Source: Cylindrospermum sp. FACHB-282 (GTDB lineage: Bacteria; Cyanobacteriota; Cyanobacteriia; Cyanobacteriales; Nostocaceae). Taken from it: DNA of 64,000 bases. The stretch covers positions 1 to 64,000 of the forward strand of contig NZ_JACJRJ010000014.1 of NCBI RefSeq assembly GCF_014697195.1, written 5' to 3'. Position 1 is the stretch's first letter, and the number at the start of each line of letters is the position of its first letter. The notes under the pieces are model-generated. The model made no database searches, had not been told where the DNA came from, and was given only the letters and a program-made list of their open reading frames with translations. Positions 51,812 through 61,228 of this stretch are shown in pieces. Position numbers and translations under genes: made by a program.

Positions 51812-52612
51812 ATGCAACTGCAATCTTCTTCAAATACCCTGGCTATTTTACTCAGCTTAATTGGAGTATTTTTTGCCATTACACCTGCCTCGGCTAATAT
51901 AATACCGACAACAGGAACCCAAACTAACACAGGAATTCCTGGAACTGTAGGAACCATAGCTAATACGACTAATGCTGGTATAGTTACAAACGGCCTTACT
52001 TCCAATCTCCAAGGCACAACTAACACCACTATTGGCACATTAACAGGAAATGCAACTGCTCAACAAACAACAGCATCTAACCCAATTTCGTCCCAGCTAC
52101 CAACCCTGAATAACGCTCTAAATTCTATCGAAAACACTGCTCAAGCTACAACCGAAACTGTAGTTACAAATGGCGTTACTTCTAGTCTCCAAGAGACAAC
52201 TCAAACCAACATAGGCACCTTAGCAGGAGCTTCAACAGATTCTCAGACAACAGCGACAGTAGTCAACCCAACTGAAGCACAGCTACCATCCCTGAATAAC
52301 CCTACAGAAATCATCCAAACAACTGGTCAAGGGATACTACTGGGAGTAGAAGCTAATCAGCAAGGCCTTCAGGCTAATGTAGGAGCTGACCTCACCGTGG
52401 GAGTCGGTAACTTAGCCAATATTAAAATCTGCTTAGATGGTAGCGCGTCCATAGGTAGCCCTGATGCAGGTAGTCTTGCCAATTGTTCGACATCAACTGA
52501 ACCTCGAAAAGTTCCTGAACCAGGCATTATCGGCAGTCTAGCCTTACTGGGAGTTTACTTTATTTCCCGCAAAAGCCAACTCTCTTCCTTTAAAAATCAT
52601 CAGACTATTTAG
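51812..52612 (+). CDS. PEP-CTERM-anchored secreted protein with Asn/Thr-rich repeats
   Basis: 266 residues. The N-terminal signal peptide (TLAILLSLIGVFFAITPASA) cuts near residue 29. The mature protein is Thr/Asn/Gln-rich with two imperfect ~60-residue repeats: IVTNGLTSNLQGTTNTTIGT at about 52 and VVTNGVTSSLQETTQTNIGT at about 117, each followed by SQLPTLNN or AQLPSLNN. The C-terminus has the exosortase signal VPEPGIIGSLALLGVYFISR plus basic tail. It is a likely cell-surface or extracellular-matrix protein. The recognition enzyme is encoded elsewhere. Confidence 0.82.
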   Translation: MQLQSSSNTLAILLSLIGVFFAITPASANIIPTTGTQTNTGIPGTVGTIANTTNAGIVTNGLTSNLQGTTNTTIGTLTGNATAQQTTASNPISSQLPTLNNALNSIENTAQATTETVVTNGVTSSLQETTQTNIGTLAGASTDSQTTATVVNPTEAQLPSLNNPTEIIQTTGQGILLGVEANQQGLQANVGADLTVGVGNLANIKICLDGSASIGSPDAGSLANCSTSTEPRKVPEPGIIGSLALLGVYFISRKSQLSSFKNHQTI

Positions 52613-52672
52613 GGAATGTAAGATTTTAGATTGAGAAGAAATCTAAAATTGATTGACCTCTTTCTTACAAAT

Positions 52673-52700
52673 ATAGAGACGTTTCCTACAACGTCTCTAT
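52673..52700. terminator. Hairpin between convergent genes (dispersed GAGACGTT repeat)
   Basis: An 11-bp stem ATAGAGACGTT (52673-52683) with AACGTCTCTAT (52690-52700). It overlaps the stop codon of the leftward hydrolase gene, whose last codons are repeat-derived. Similar GTAGAGA...GCAACCTCT sequence occurs near 57335-57365. Confidence 0.65.
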
Positions 52701-53507
52701 TATCTTCACAAACTCCTGCAAAATTTTCCCATATCTTTCTCCCGCTACCCAGATAAAATCATTATGTGTCGCTCCCTCCACCCACAAAGAAAGTTTTGGC
52801 GACTGTGCAGCAGCAAATAATTTTTCTCCGTGAGCAAAAGGGATAATTTCATCCGCCTTACCATGCATCACTAATACTGGACATTTCACTCTTTTGATTT
52901 TCTCCAGATTGCTAAACTTATCAAAAGGCAAAATCGGCAAAGGTACAATTACTCGAAATGCAGAAACAAAGGCACTTTCAATAATTAAACCTGCAACTGG
53001 TTTCCGTGCTGCCAAATCTACTGCCGAACCACCCCCAACAGAACGACCAAATACAATAATCTGCTGCGGTGGAATCTTTAAATTTTGGGTTAAATAATTG
53101 TAAGCAGAATCAATATCTTGATAAGCATGATTTTCTGTAGGCGTTCCCTCACTCGTACCATAGCCCCGATAATCATAGGCAAAGACACTAAAACCCAAAT
53201 CGCGTATTTTTTGCAGAATTTCTTGGATATCTCCCAAATCTTCTGCATTGCCATGAGCATAAAGAATAGTGTATTTAGCTTCAGGATTTAACAAATGCAC
53301 TGCGGAAATCGTTGTTTTTTCTGCACTTGTTAACTTGAGTATTTTCTTAGTATCTTCATAGCTAGAAGGTTGAGGCAGAAAAATCATACTATCTGCCCGA
53401 AAATAGACATAGGCAGCAAAAAATATATAGATAAAAGCTAGAGATGTTATCAATCGTTTCCAAGTAAAATCACCAATTAGCAGTTTTTTCAAACGCCGTT
53501 TATCCAT
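52686..53507 (-). CDS. Membrane-anchored alpha/beta-hydrolase (ABHD13/Bem46-like)
   Basis: 273 residues. A single N-terminal anchor (LITSLAFIYIFFAAYVYFRA) is followed by MIFLPQPSSYEDT. The hydrolase fold shows YTILYAHGNAEDLGDIQEIL near residue 73 and VFAYDYRGYGTSEGTPTE. The nucleophile is in IIVFGRSVGGGSAVDLAAR (GRSVGG), the acid in LVMHGKADEIIPF and the His in VEGATHNDFIWV. This matches the Bem46/ABHD13 or FrsA-like serine hydrolases. The substrate is unknown. The final residues and stop codon lie within a dispersed hairpin repeat. Confidence 0.87.
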   Translation of the reverse strand: MDKRRLKKLLIGDFTWKRLITSLAFIYIFFAAYVYFRADSMIFLPQPSSYEDTKKILKLTSAEKTTISAVHLLNPEAKYTILYAHGNAEDLGDIQEILQKIRDLGFSVFAYDYRGYGTSEGTPTENHAYQDIDSAYNYLTQNLKIPPQQIIVFGRSVGGGSAVDLAARKPVAGLIIESAFVSAFRVIVPLPILPFDKFSNLEKIKRVKCPVLVMHGKADEIIPFAHGEKLFAAAQSPKLSLWVEGATHNDFIWVAGERYGKILQEFVKIIETL

Positions 53508-53653
53508 AATAACCCGTTTCTATAAAAAGTCATATTTTAAGCTTGCCCAACTATTGCTAATAACTAACGCTAACTTATAGCTATGTAGTGCAGCGTAAAT
53601 AATTAAAAGTTTGTAGTGAGGACTTTAGTCCTCAACATGAAGCTGGTTTAGAC

Positions 53654-53694
53654 AAAAAAAGTTATTCCCCCTCCACGAAACAGCGGGGAGGGAG
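53654..53694 (-). terminator. Rho-independent terminator after metH
   Basis: On the minus strand a GC-rich stem (CTCCCTCC paired with GGAGGGGG, one wobble) is followed by AATAAC and seven T residues. It lies 15-55 bp after the metH stop. Confidence 0.7.
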
Positions 53695-53708
53695 TCATGA
53701 GGGAAATT

Positions 53709-56700
53709 CTACGCGCTGAAGTACTTCGCTACTGGGTGATAAGCAATAATTGCCGTTGTAGACTGTTCTGGATAAAGTTGCTCACTTTCATCCATATATA
53801 GATTAATCCTGTCAGTCCCCAACAACTCTAATTGCTTGTATTGGTCTTGAATATTCGGACAAGCCGGATAGCCGAAACTATACCGTGAGCCAGAATAACG
53901 CTGTGCCAAAATATCCCGAATATTATCCGGTTCATCAGCACCAAAACCCAACTCCCGGCGGATTCTGGCGTGTGTCCACTCTGCCAAAGCCTCCGCCACC
54001 TGCACCGCCAAACCGTGAAAATACAGGTAATCAGTGTATTGATTGTTTGCAAACAGCTTTTGAGCAAATTCCGTGGCGATATCCCCCACAGTCACCGCTT
54101 GCATGGGGAAAACATCAATTACACCCGACTCCTTAGTTGCAAAGAAATCTGCAATGCACAACCGCCTTAAAGACCTCTGTCTCGGAAACTCAAACCTAGC
54201 TATTTCCTTGGCGTTCTTGGCGTCTTGGCGGTTCGTTTCATAAATCAACAAACTATTCCCCTCAGACTGACAAGGAAAATACCCATAAACCACCTGAGGA
54301 TGTAACAGATTCTCCTCAATAATTCGCTGCTTCCAACTCTCCAAAACCGGATACACCTTTTCAGCCAAAAACTCCTGATATTCTTCCTTGGATTGCTCCT
54401 TTGGTTTGCGGAATTGCCACTGTCCAGCAATCAAAGCTTGCAAATCCAAATACCAGAATAATTCCTCAAGAGAGAAATCACTAGGCTGTAATAACTGCGT
54501 TCCCCAAAAAGGCGGAGTGGGACGGGCAATTTCTATCGCTACAGCTTCCGAACGACGGGTATCAACCTCTTTTATAACATCAAGATTTTCCCCTGTGGGG
54601 TGGGTATCTTGCCCGCCATTTTCGCCAAAACTCTGATGTCCATTTTCCGGCACTTCATCTAAAAATCCTAGCAAATCATCCCAATTACCACCAACCTTTG
54701 CGGGCATTAATTTATCCATGAAATGCAAATCAGAAAAAGCATCTTTGCCATAAACCACCTTACCTTTATAGGCATTTTGGCAATCTTGATGCACAAATTT
54801 AGGAGTCAGAGCCGCACCACCTAAAATTACGGGAACAGTAATTCCCTTTTCGTTAAATGCCTCCAAATTTTCTTTCATAAAAGCGGTGGATTTCACCAGT
54901 AAACCACTCATAGCAATACAATCAGCCTTGTGCTGTTCGTAAGCTTGAATGATGTTTTCCACCGATTGCTTAATTCCCAGGTTAATCACCTTGTAACCGT
55001 TGTTAGATAAGATGATATCAACCAAGTTTTTACCAATGTCGTGAACATCACCTTTAACGGTGGCGATGATAAAGGTTCCTTTGGCATTGTTGCCAGATTC
55101 TGACTTTTCCATGAAAGGTTCTAAATAAGCAACTGCTGCTTTCATGGTTTCCGCAGATTGTAAAACGAAAGGTAGTTGCATTTGTCCAGAACCGAACAAC
55201 TCACCAACAACTTTCATCCCATCCAGCAAAAAGGTATTGATAATCTCTAAGGGGGGATATTGTTCTAAGGCTTTTGTCAGTTGTGCTTCTAAACCGATGC
55301 GTTCACCATCGATAATATGACGCTTCAGGCGTTCTTCGACGGGTAAACTGGCATCAAGGGAGCGATCGCGTTTTGTCGTCACCCCAGCAAAAACCGTGGT
55401 AAGCTCTCCTAAGGGGTCGTATACGCAGACATCACCCTCAAACTGACGCTGATCATAAATCAACTGCCGACAAATCTCTTGATGGCGATCGCTAATCTTA
55501 GACAGTGGTAAAATCTTGCTAGCGCTAACAATTGCCGCATCCATTCCCGCTGTCATCGCTTCGTGCAAAAATACAGAATTAAGGACGATGCGCGAAGCTG
55601 GGTTTAAACCAAAGGATATATTAGACACACCCAAAATCACATGACATCCCGGCAACTCTTGGCGAATGCGGCGGATAGCTGTAATTGTAGCTTTAGCGTT
55701 TTCCCGGTCTTCTTCAATCCCCGTAGAAATAGGTAAAGCTAGAGTATCAAAGAATATTTCTGTGGGCGCAATCCCATATTCGACAACTTGACGATAGGCG
55801 CGTTGGGCAATTTGAAATTTCTTCTCTGCCGTCCGCGCCATGCCATCTTCATCAATTGTACCAATAACCACACCCGCACCGTAGGTTTTCGCCAACTCCA
55901 ACACCTTTAGAAAACGCGGTTCCCCGTCTTCATAATTGGTAGAATTCAGCAAACACTTACCACCAGCGACCTTTAAACCCGCCTCCATCTTTTCCCATTC
56001 TGTGGAATCCAGCATCAGAGGCAGAGTCACATTATTGACAATGCGGGAAACCAACTCGTGCATATCACGCACACCATCACGTCCCACATAATCGACGTTA
56101 ACATCGAGGATGTGTGCGCCTTCCTTCACTTGTTCCCGCGCCATCGACACCAGTCCATTCCAATCTTCCCCATTCAGCAAATCGCGGCATTTTTTAGAAC
56201 CACTGGCGTTAAGACGTTCGCCCACAATCAAAAAGGAGTTATCTTGGTCATAGGGTTGAGTAGAATAAATTGACGCTGCTGCCGGTTCTAAACTCGGCTG
56301 TCTCACCTTTGGCTTTAGGTTTTTAGCAATTTCCGCCAATTGTTGAATGTGTTCTGGACGCGTCCCACAGCAACCCCCAATCACTTGGACACCCAAATCT
56401 TCAACAAAATGCATCAACGACATCCGTAACTCCATCGGTGTTAGGCGGTAGTGTGCTTGACCACCGACGTTTTCCGGTAAACCCGCATTGGGAACACAGG
56501 AAACCGTAAAAGGCGAATGTTCTGACAGATATTTGATATGTGGTTTCATCAAATCTGGGCCAGTGGCACAATTCAGACCGAGGATATCAATGGGGAAAGG
56601 TGCCAAAATTGTCAGGACAGCGCTGATTTCTGTTCCTACCAGCATTGTCCCCATACTTTCCATTGTCACAGAAACCATTAACGGACGTCTTTCTCCCTTC

Positions 56701-57251
56701 CGAGCAAAAACTTCCTCAATTCCATTTAGCGCCGCTTTGATTTGCAGCACATCTTGGCAAGTTTCCACCAAAAATATATCGACACCGCCATCCCACAGCG
56801 CTTCTGCTTGTTCGGCAAAAGATGCTTTTAGAGTGTCAAAGTCAATATGTCCCAAGGTAGGGAGTTTAGTTGTTGGGCCAATGGAACCCGCCACAAACCG
56901 GGGTTTTTCGGGAGTGGAAAATTCAGCGGCGACACTCTTAGCCAGTTCTACAGCTTTCTTATTTAGATAATAAACCTGATCTGCCAAGTCATATTCTGCC
57001 AAGACAATGGACGTAGCGCCAAAGGTATCCGTTTCAATCACATCAGCACCGGCGGCGAGAAAGTCACGGTGAACCTTGGCGACAGCTTCCGGCTTGGTGT
57101 GGATTAGGTATTCGTTACAACCTTCATACTGCGGGCCTCCGAAGTCGTCAGCAGTCAGATTTTGGGTTTGCAGGTTGGTTCCCATTGCACCGTCAAAGAC
57201 GATAACAGGACGTTCTGGACTATTTAGGCGTTCAAGAAAAGGATGAGTCAT
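53709..57251 (-). CDS. metH: Cobalamin-dependent methionine synthase
   Basis: 1180 residues, transferring methyl from methyltetrahydrofolate to homocysteine through B12. The homocysteine domain (1-325) has [19 protein letters not shown] and the zinc Cys pair in [14 protein letters not shown] near 294. The pterin domain begins at [20 protein letters not shown] near 345. The B12 domain has cobalt-ligand motif [11 protein letters not shown] near 734 and SGLLVKST. The C-terminal AdoMet activation domain has [18 protein letters not shown] and [13 protein letters not shown]...[11 protein letters not shown]. Two stretches, about 878-888 (GGQDTHPTG) and about 1003-1015 ([10 protein letters not shown]), look like in-frame translations of short dispersed repeats. 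No cobalamin riboswitch is evident upstream. Confidence 0.97.
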   Translation of the reverse strand: MTHPFLERLNSPERPVIVFDGAMGTNLQTQNLTADDFGGPQYEGCNEYLIHTKPEAVAKVHRDFLAAGADVIETDTFGATSIVLAEYDLADQVYYLNKKAVELAKSVAAEFSTPEKPRFVAGSIGPTTKLPTLGHIDFDTLKASFAEQAEALWDGGVDIFLVETCQDVLQIKAALNGIEEVFARKGERRPLMVSVTMESMGTMLVGTEISAVLTILAPFPIDILGLNCATGPDLMKPHIKYLSEHSPFTVSCVPNAGLPENVGGQAHYRLTPMELRMSLMHFVEDLGVQVIGGCCGTRPEHIQQLAEIAKNLKPKVRQPSLEPAAASIYSTQPYDQDNSFLIVGERLNASGSKKCRDLLNGEDWNGLVSMAREQVKEGAHILDVNVDYVGRDGVRDMHELVSRIVNNVTLPLMLDSTEWEKMEAGLKVAGGKCLLNSTNYEDGEPRFLKVLELAKTYGAGVVIGTIDEDGMARTAEKKFQIAQRAYRQVVEYGIAPTEIFFDTLALPISTGIEEDRENAKATITAIRRIRQELPGCHVILGVSNISFGLNPASRIVLNSVFLHEAMTAGMDAAIVSASKILPLSKISDRHQEICRQLIYDQRQFEGDVCVYDPLGELTTVFAGVTTKRDRSLDASLPVEERLKRHIIDGERIGLEAQLTKALEQYPPLEIINTFLLDGMKVVGELFGSGQMQLPFVLQSAETMKAAVAYLEPFMEKSESGNNAKGTFIIATVKGDVHDIGKNLVDIILSNNGYKVINLGIKQSVENIIQAYEQHKADCIAMSGLLVKSTAFMKENLEAFNEKGITVPVILGGAALTPKFVHQDCQNAYKGKVVYGKDAFSDLHFMDKLMPAKVGGNWDDLLGFLDEVPENGHQSFGENGGQDTHPTGENLDVIKEVDTRRSEAVAIEIARPTPPFWGTQLLQPSDFSLEELFWYLDLQALIAGQWQFRKPKEQSKEEYQEFLAEKVYPVLESWKQRIIEENLLHPQVVYGYFPCQSEGNSLLIYETNRQDAKNAKEIARFEFPRQRSLRRLCIADFFATKESGVIDVFPMQAVTVGDIATEFAQKLFANNQYTDYLYFHGLAVQVAEALAEWTHARIRRELGFGADEPDNIRDILAQRYSGSRYSFGYPACPNIQDQYKQLELLGTDRINLYMDESEQLYPEQSTTAIIAYHPVAKYFSA

Positions 57252-57518
57252 ATTTTCTGCAAGAAAATTGAATTAGTCTTGTTATATACTGCTTCTCATT
57301 TGGATGAAATACACTCAGACCTCTGTCCTGTTTATGTAGAGATGTTGCATGCAACCTCTGTACATTCATTTTTCCTCTAACCCTCTTCGGTTCGGGGGTT
57401 TGGTCACGCAGTGTACTTGATTCCATCGAGAACCGCTATATTCGACTTAATTCATTATTTTCCAAAATATCGATATTTTGGACAGAATTTTCAGAAATTG
57501 GGTATGTGGGAAGATGAT

Positions 57519-57983
57519 ATGAATGAAAATGAAGGGTTTATCCGCTTAATGAATGAGGAAGTAAGGGGTAACTTGCTGGAAATCCTCAGTGGTGTGATGT
57601 TGGAGGGAAAGCGCTTTGTCTTGGTCAAAGGTGAGGAAGAAGTTGCAGCTATCATCCCCATCAGGGAGTTTGAACGACTAGAGTACTTGAAGGAAGAAAT
57701 CAAACCTTCACCATTTTTACCCAGTGAATATGAATATTATGAGGATGAGAAGGGAATTCATTGCATTCGCCTCAATGAATTTAAAGCTGAGTTTGAGGAA
57801 ATACTTTTAGAGGTAATGCTTAATGGTGAAGTCTTTGGTTTAATTCCCCCCAAGGATTTAGCCAAGGGAGAATTTGATACTTTTTCACCTGCGGCTATTG
57901 TAATGAGTATCAATAATTTTTGGTTACCAGATTACTGGATTAGTGAAAAAAATAGATTGTCATTTTCGTTACACTCCCAATGA
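57519..57983 (+). CDS. Protein with two Phd/YefM-like half-domains
   Basis: About 154 residues from ATG 57519, chosen because GGGAAG lies five bases upstream; in-frame starts at 57504 and 57411 are possible. Two similar segments are seen: VRGNLLEILSGVMLEGKRFV followed by LVKGEEEVAAIIPIREFERL, and FKAEFEEILLEVMLNGEVFG followed by LIPPKDLAKG. The first resembles the antitoxin fold of Phd/YefM proteins (short strand, 'AAIIPIREFERLE'). The second is a degenerate copy. No toxin gene is adjacent. It is divergent from metH and its function is not known. Confidence 0.6.
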   Translation: MNENEGFIRLMNEEVRGNLLEILSGVMLEGKRFVLVKGEEEVAAIIPIREFERLEYLKEEIKPSPFLPSEYEYYEDEKGIHCIRLNEFKAEFEEILLEVMLNGEVFGLIPPKDLAKGEFDTFSPAAIVMSINNFWLPDYWISEKNRLSFSLHSQ

Positions 57984-58161
57984 TATCTTCATATTTAATC
58001 TGCCTATCTCGTTAACAATGGTCTTGATAGTATTAAAATAAGTCTATGGATAGAGGAAGAGGTTGAAAGAATCATCTAGCATTTTTCAGTATCCTAGGAT
58101 ACTAGCTTTTAATATAGTCAACATATTAATATTAGTTTCAGCAATTTTATAAGTATAAAAA

Positions 58162-59043
58162 ATGAGATTTAAAGATTGGGCAAGCAGAGTAATGCTAATT
58201 TTTCTAATGTTTGCTGCTTTGATTTTGGCGCTGTTTATCGGAAAAGGTACACAACTAAAAAATCAGACAGCAACATTAAACCCAGATGATACAGTCTGGA
58301 ATCAATATCCTACTGTACAATTTCAATCGGCGACAGCTTCAGGAGATAAGTCTCAAAGTTTGCCTAAATCCCCAGTGAAAACCAATAAGATTGTTACCAG
58401 ATATACAACTACTCAAGCTTTTGCTAGATACAGACCTAGTGTTACAGCTGCTGCGGTTGATCCTAGCAATTATGGTGAACGCTATGCTCAAGATGTTAAT
58501 GGCTTATCGGTGAATAATCAAGCGATTATCGTCATTCATGAAACTAGTAATTCTGTTTCTAGTGCGATTAATTTTTTTCAAACTCCCCATAGTGATGAAA
58601 ATGTCCAAGCCAGTTATCATGCTATGATTAAGCAAGATGGCACGGTGATTTATTTAGTCCCGCCTTCTAAGCGGGCTTTTGGTGCAGCTAATTCCATCTT
58701 TTACGGGGTTAATGGTGCAGAAACTGTGCAAACTAATCCTAATTTGCCACCATCTGTAAATAATTTTGCTTATCATGTTTCTTTGGAAACTCCACCCGAT
58801 GCTTGGGGAAATAGCAAAATCTCAACCCATAGCGGTTATAGTGAAGCTCAATATAATTCTTTAGCTTGGTTAATTGCTCAAAGTCAAGTTCCCGATGAGC
58901 GCATTACTACGCACCGACTTGTAGACCGTTCAGGAAGGAAAGTTGACCCGGTAAGTTTTGATTTTAACAGGTTCTTTAATTCACTTCGTGCTTTTCGGCA
59001 GCTAAAACCAATTAATACGGCTAATAGGGTAAAAAAGCCCTAA
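58162..59043 (+). CDS. N-acetylmuramoyl-L-alanine amidase, PGRP/AmpD-like
   Basis: 293 residues. An N-terminal membrane anchor or uncleaved signal (MLIFLMFAALILALFIG) precedes a ~90-residue linker. The amidase-2 domain follows: QAIIVIHETSNSVSSAINFF (first zinc His near residue 126), ASYHAMIKQDGTVIYLVPPS, NFAYHVSLETPP and ISTHSGYSEAQYNSLAWLIA. The last ligand region is ERITTHRLVDRSGRKVDP. It would cleave the MurNAc-L-Ala bond of peptidoglycan in the periplasm. The usual C-terminal Lys/Asp pair reads KVDPVSFD here. It is a single gene ending right at repeat family B. Confidence 0.88.
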   Translation: MRFKDWASRVMLIFLMFAALILALFIGKGTQLKNQTATLNPDDTVWNQYPTVQFQSATASGDKSQSLPKSPVKTNKIVTRYTTTQAFARYRPSVTAAAVDPSNYGERYAQDVNGLSVNNQAIIVIHETSNSVSSAINFFQTPHSDENVQASYHAMIKQDGTVIYLVPPSKRAFGAANSIFYGVNGAETVQTNPNLPPSVNNFAYHVSLETPPDAWGNSKISTHSGYSEAQYNSLAWLIAQSQVPDERITTHRLVDRSGRKVDPVSFDFNRFFNSLRAFRQLKPINTANRVKKP

Positions 59044-59190
59044 CGACTAGAAGTCGGGCGCCACATGCTTCAAGTCGGCGGAGCCGCCCAACGCAGTGGC
59101 TTGGCTACACGAACGAAGTCCGCCTTCGCGGACTAAATACATAAACATAATTAGCTACACGAACCAAGTCTGCGCAAGCGGACTAAATAC
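59040..59190. repeat. Interspersed repeat family B (copy 3)
   Basis: Begins at the stop of the amidase gene: AACGACTAGAAGTCGGGCGC, CACATGCTTCAAGTCGGCGG and CCCAACGCAGTGGCTTGG. It has two hairpin modules, AGTCCGCCTTCGCGGACTAA and AGTCTGCGCAAGCGGACTAA, each followed by ATACATA. Confidence 0.85.
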
Positions 59191-59241
59191 ATAGAAATAA
59201 TTGTAGGTTTTAAAGCAGTGAAATAGCCTTAACATCGATAC

Positions 59242-59907
59242 TCATTCAAAGTTTTTTTGTTTTTGTAGTTCTTTAACTAAAAGATGTACTTTTGTTGATG
59301 GGTTTGTACATCCATCTTCATTGGGATGCTTTTTTGCTAATCGTAAAGCATTAATCAGCGCTTCCTCTAGTTTTGGTTTAAGTTTCGCGTAGAGTTCTAC
59401 GTCACTTTTGTCATAGCTTTCTCCTGTTTTTAGAATACCTGCCTTTCTCAGTTCCGTTTCTAGCTTTGGGGATAATTCTTTGTAATGAGTAAATGGACTA
59501 GTAGTGTAACAATAATGAAGTAAAAACCAAAATTCAAAACATGGTATAGATGTTATGGATTTAAAATTATATTCGGTTGCTGTGTTAAGTGCTTCTTTGT
59601 ATTTTTCTGGTTTATTATCATCATCAAATATACAAAATACTTCATCATATTGTGGTTCACCTCCTCTTTTACTTTCCTGTAGTTTTGCTTGGAATAATTT
59701 ATAAGCTGTATTTACAATAACCAGAGGATCACCACCAGCAGCGGAAACTACTTTTATTTTAATTGTTGTCAGTTTAAGTTCGCGTATTAGAGAATTAAAA
59801 TAGTTGTATTCTGTTTCTTGTCCTTCAACTACAATTAAAAGGTAACTTCTTGATTCTTGATTTCCTGAATGTCGTCTTAAATTATTGGTAGATTTTCCCC
59901 GTGGCAT
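59242..59907 (-). CDS. RloB-like Toprim-type protein (candidate defence effector)
   Basis: 221 residues. RloB features are YLLIVVEGQETEYNYFNSL (EGxxTE, Glu28-Glu33), EVFCIFDDDNKPEKY (acidic cluster, about Asp95-97) and SIPCFEFWFLLHYCY near residue 120. The first two look like the Glu and DxD of a Toprim metal site. The basic N-terminus RGKSTNNLRR and the family end with NPSTKVHLLVKELQKQ also fit. It starts 4 bp after the AAA ATPase gene, so the two are co-translated. RloA/RloB pairs occur in restriction and defence islands and are compared with other ATPase-Toprim antiphage systems such as PARIS. Antiphage activity is an inference. Confidence 0.85.
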   Translation of the reverse strand: MPRGKSTNNLRRHSGNQESRSYLLIVVEGQETEYNYFNSLIRELKLTTIKIKVVSAAGGDPLVIVNTAYKLFQAKLQESKRGGEPQYDEVFCIFDDDNKPEKYKEALNTATEYNFKSITSIPCFEFWFLLHYCYTTSPFTHYKELSPKLETELRKAGILKTGESYDKSDVELYAKLKPKLEEALINALRLAKKHPNEDGCTNPSTKVHLLVKELQKQKNFE

Positions 59908-59911
59908 ATTT

Positions 59912-61228
59912 TTAGATACTTAACCCATTAATAAAAGGTATAGCACCATATCGACCGAGTAAATATCCTTTTTGTAATGATTCATCTTCGCGGGGTCGAA
60001 AACCAAGTAAAGAATATAGTTTAGTCATACTTTTATCTTTTTCAGTAAACCACACTTGATCTTTCCGAAATATTTCCTCATCTAAAAGCGTTGTATCATG
60101 TGTTGTAAATATTAATTGAGCATTATTTTTATTAATTTCTGGATCATTAAACATTTTCACTAATTCTATGGAAAGCACCGGATGTAGACTCGTATCTATT
60201 TCATCCACTAGTATTACTTCTCCATTCTGCAATGCATATAACCAATATGCTGCAATTTCAAATAAGCGTTTTGTACCAGTAGATTCATCGGCTATATCAA
60301 ATTCTATTTCTTCTTCGGAATCATTCATTTTATGAATAGTTATAATGTCAAATTCTTCAAGAGTATCAATGGTTTCTTCAGCCATATATTGGAAGTCAGC
60401 TTTCTGGCTAATAAATTGGAGTGAAAAAGTATCCATTTTACTTAATTCTTCAGATGTCAATCCAGGGTCAATCTGAATCTTTATATCTGAAATGCCAATA
60501 TCTGCTTCAGCAATTAACTTAGCAACTTTCTCTTTAAAAGAACTATTTTTATTCAAAAGGCTAAGGGGAAAACCTATGTCGGTATACCTATGTCCAAGAA
60601 TATTCATTTTATCTCTAAAATATTCAAATATTTCTCGTAGTTGAGGATGGTTATTCTGTGCAGCATGAGACAAAAATAAAGAATTAGAACGCACAAATTT
60701 TCTAATAATTTTTTTCTCTCCCTTCAGCCCTCTGCCAAAAGTCCATTCATAACCTTCATCTGCTTGTAGTTCTGGATTGTCTGGAAGATATTTACGAGAA
60801 AGCCAGTTTTGTTGGCGTTCATTTGGATAGGCAATTAACCATTCTTCATAAATTCTTTCTTGATTTAAAGAAATTCCATACTCATAGCGCATACCTTTGT
60901 GAATAAAAATTACTTCAAATATACTAGGTTGTTTAGCAGATTCACTGTTTAGTATAAATGGTTCAATAGGTAATGGATGACCAAGTTGCATTCTAGTAGC
61001 TGAGTTGATTACAAGATATCTTAGGGTATCTATAGCCCGGAGTAAATTGCTTTTACCGGAAGCGTTAGGACCATAAATTACAGCACTTTTAACTAAGCGC
61101 AAATCATCATTATTCGGCGTAGGAAAAGTGTTACTATCTAGTATGGTTTCATCATCAGATGCCACCATACTCAATGTTTGCTTTTCTTGTATTGAACGAT
61201 AATTTTCTACGCTGAATTCGATAAGCAT
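59912..61228 (-). CDS. RloA-like AAA15-family ATPase
   Basis: 438 residues. The N-terminus MLIEFSVENYRSIQEKQTLS is typical of AAA15/SMC-like ATPases that accompany effector proteins. Walker A is GPNASGKSN at 53-61, signature-like STGTKRLFEIAAYW lies near 320 and Walker B EVILVDEIDTSLHPVLS near 345. The switch region is LIFTTHDTTLLDEE, followed by RKDQVWFTEKDKSMT and LLGFRPREDESLQKGYLLGR at the C-terminus. It is the first gene of a two-gene operon with the RloB-like gene. It probably senses a trigger and controls the Toprim protein, by analogy with related systems. Confidence 0.87.
   Translation of the reverse strand: MLIEFSVENYRSIQEKQTLSMVASDDETILDSNTFPTPNNDDLRLVKSAVIYGPNASGKSNLLRAIDTLRYLVINSATRMQLGHPLPIEPFILNSESAKQPSIFEVIFIHKGMRYEYGISLNQERIYEEWLIAYPNERQQNWLSRKYLPDNPELQADEGYEWTFGRGLKGEKKIIRKFVRSNSLFLSHAAQNNHPQLREIFEYFRDKMNILGHRYTDIGFPLSLLNKNSSFKEKVAKLIAEADIGISDIKIQIDPGLTSEELSKMDTFSLQFISQKADFQYMAEETIDTLEEFDIITIHKMNDSEEEIEFDIADESTGTKRLFEIAAYWLYALQNGEVILVDEIDTSLHPVLSIELVKMFNDPEINKNNAQLIFTTHDTTLLDEEIFRKDQVWFTEKDKSMTKLYSLLGFRPREDESLQKGYLLGRYGAIPFINGLSI

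Noticed and set aside
57252-57420. Cobalamin riboswitch upstream of metH
   Set aside because: No B12-box-like conserved sequence was found; the region instead holds a dispersed GTAGAGA...CTCTGTAC repeat.
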